Positions 62,723 to 64,000 of a stretch of 64,000 bases of DNA are shown here, piece by piece; the first letter of the stretch is position 1, and each line of letters starts with the position of its first letter. The position numbers were made by a program, and so were the translations under genes. This stretch comes from Aurantiacibacter zhengii (GTDB lineage Bacteria > Pseudomonadota > Alphaproteobacteria > Sphingomonadales > Sphingomonadaceae): positions 1 through 64,000 of the forward strand of contig NZ_QXFL01000003.1 of assembly GCF_003584125.1 (NCBI RefSeq). The letters are read 5' to 3'. The notes under the pieces were generated by a model that was not told the origin of the DNA, searched no databases, and saw nothing but the letters and a program-made list of their open reading frames with translations.

Positions 62723-64000
62723 ATGCGCAAGACCCTTAGGCTGGCGACCGCGCTTGCGGGTGTCGGCCTGCTGGCGGCCCCCGCTTCAGCCGACACGCTG
62801 AAGGAAGCACTGGCCCAGGCCTATTTCGACAATCCCTCGCTGGAAGCAGCGCGGGCGCAGTTGCGCGCAACGGACGAAAACGTCGTGATCCAGCGCTCTG
62901 CCCGGCTACCCTCGCTCGACACGACGGGCGGCTATACCGAGTTTATCACCGGCGGTACGGGCGTTGCGGCCCGCCAGGCCACCGCGAATCTCTCGCTTGG
63001 GGTGCCGTTGTACCAGGGCGGGGCGGTGCGCAATGGTATCCGCGCCGCAGAGGAGCGGGTAGATGCAGGCCGCGCCGATTTGCGAGGGACCGAGAGCGGT
63101 CTCTTCACCCGCGTGGTTGCCGCCTACATGGACGTTATCCTCAACGAGGCGCTGGTCACTCTCTCGGCCAACAACGTCGAAGTGCTTAGCGTCAACCTCG
63201 AGGCGACGAGCGACCGGTTCCAGATCGGCGATCTTACCCGTACCGACGTGGCGCAGTCCGAAAGCCGGCTGGCCCTGGCGCGCGGCGACCTTCGCACCGC
63301 GCGGGCCAACCTGGTGCAGGCACGGGAAACCTATATCGAACTGGTCGGTGAAGCGCCGACCGATCTCGAGCCTCCGCCGCCGCTCCCCGGCCTTCCAGAC
63401 AGCCCGGCGCAGGCCGTGGCCGTGGCGCTGGATAACAATCCCGACCTGATCGCGGCCCAGCAGCGCGCCGATGCCTCGGAATATGACATCGCCGTAGCGG
63501 GGGCAGGGCGGCTTCCCCGGTTCGAAGTGGTTGGCGGCCCCGGTTACACGAACTTCCTCGGCTCGCGCACCACAATTCCCGGCTCGGGCGCGGCTGCCGA
63601 TCAGGACGACCTTGGCATCCAGGCCGGTGTGCGGATGACCTTGCCGCTCTTCCAAGGTGGCCGGGTGGCTGCGCAGCAGCGCCAGGCAACAGCGCAGGCG
63701 CAGGCCGCGCTCGAACAGGTCATCGCGACCGAACGCAATGTTATCGCCCAGGTGCGGGCTTCCTATTCCAGCTGGCGGGCCGCGCTTGCCATCATCGCAT
63801 CGAGCCAGGCCGCGGTGGATGCAGCGGCCCTCAGTCTCGAGGGCGTGCGGGCAGAGAACACGGTCGGCAACCGCACCGTGCTCGATATCCTCGATGCCCA
63901 GCAGGAATTGCTGCGCGCGCAGGTGCAGCTCGTTACGGCCCGTCGCAACGCCTACGTCGCCGGTTTCTCCCTGCTAGCCGCCATGGGCAAGGCAGAGGCG
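62723..64000 (+). CDS. TolC family outer membrane protein, 3' end beyond the window
   Basis: The first 426 residues of an outer membrane efflux or secretion channel. It has a signal peptide ending LLAAPASAD, a first helical hairpin repeat (YFDNPSLEAARAQLRATDENV), a strand region with NLSLGVPLYQGGAVRN, and the second repeat with NNPDLIAAQQRADASEYDIAVA and LPLFQGGRVAAQQRQ. No stop codon occurs before the window end. The partner inner-membrane transporter is not visible. Confidence 0.93.
   Translation, partial: MRKTLRLATALAGVGLLAAPASADTLKEALAQAYFDNPSLEAARAQLRATDENVVIQRSARLPSLDTTGGYTEFITGGTGVAARQATANLSLGVPLYQGGAVRNGIRAAEERVDAGRADLRGTESGLFTRVVAAYMDVILNEALVTLSANNVEVLSVNLEATSDRFQIGDLTRTDVAQSESRLALARGDLRTARANLVQARETYIELVGEAPTDLEPPPPLPGLPDSPAQAVAVALDNNPDLIAAQQRADASEYDIAVAGAGRLPRFEVVGGPGYTNFLGSRTTIPGSGAAADQDDLGIQAGVRMTLPLFQGGRVAAQQRQATAQAQAALEQVIATERNVIAQVRASYSSWRAALAIIASSQAAVDAAALSLEGVRAENTVGNRTVLDILDAQQELLRAQVQLVTARRNAYVAGFSLLAAMGKAEA

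Overview
The window reads as a high-GC alphaproteobacterial chromosome of the order Sphingomonadales, probably Erythrobacteraceae-like. The basis is the gene content and protein style: a UrcA-family protein, an MmcB-type DNA repair protein, DUF2141, DUF2093 and DUF1593 proteins, a long suf operon led by an Rrf2 regulator, a ThiS-ThiG fusion, a TonB-dependent receptor, and LytS/LytTR two-component pairs. I could not run database searches, so the taxonomic placement is inference.

Positions 1 to about 12,440 are an accessory, heavily rearranged block. It starts with an IS110-family transposase whose left non-coding flank folds into strong stem-loops (candidate bridge RNA). Next is an IS407-like IS3 element split by a second, complete-looking IS3 element with 27-bp terminal inverted repeats and a 3-bp target duplication. 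The outer IS3 copy itself cuts off an IS66-family transposase gene. A truncated second IS110 transposase and an IS3 element with a nonsense codon plus a frameshift follow. The only non-transposon cargo is a TonB-dependent receptor and an orphan Rieske ferredoxin. The block closes with a second, 192-bp fragment of the IS407-like element in inverted orientation and a P4-type tyrosine integrase. This looks like the eroded edge of a genomic island.

From about 12.7 kb onward the sequence is orderly core chromosome. Regions in order: DNA repair and envelope genes (mmcB, sterol desaturase family, DUF2141, PAS protein, App1 phosphatase, M48 protease, DsbA-like); a LytS/LytTR pair; a cluster of four adjacent stem-loops; nadC and RNase T2; a small GIY-YIG gene bracketed by inverted palindromic repeats; tadA and rpmB; an M23 peptidase; divergent xseA/purD with overlapping start codons; a DUF1593 gene with a LacI-type operator on its promoter; a PfkB kinase; and the suf operon. 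The suf operon runs leftward from 42.5 kb in the order Rrf2 regulator, sufB, DUF559, small ORF, sufC, sufD, sufS, DUF59, GNAT, sufA, almost entirely translationally coupled.

The remainder holds an AraC regulator, pyrD, gamma-glutamyltransferase, an acyl-CoA synthetase, thiSG, a MerC-domain protein with a Zur-like box, heme A synthase with cutA, the rplM-rpsI operon, a DivK-like receiver, and an isoaspartyl peptidase gene frameshifted by a 7-bp tandem repeat. It ends with a metallophosphoesterase, a diacylglycerol-kinase-like protein, UrcA, a second LytS/LytTR pair, class I fumarase, a degenerate PIMT-like protein, and a TolC-type efflux protein cut by the window edge.

The most interesting signals are the structured IS110 flank, the nested insertion history, the heptanucleotide-repeat frameshift in the peptidase gene, the repeat-bracketed GIY-YIG unit, a possible small RNA opposite the pyrD leader, and the palindromic operators upstream of the DUF1593, MerC, suf and TonB-receptor genes.
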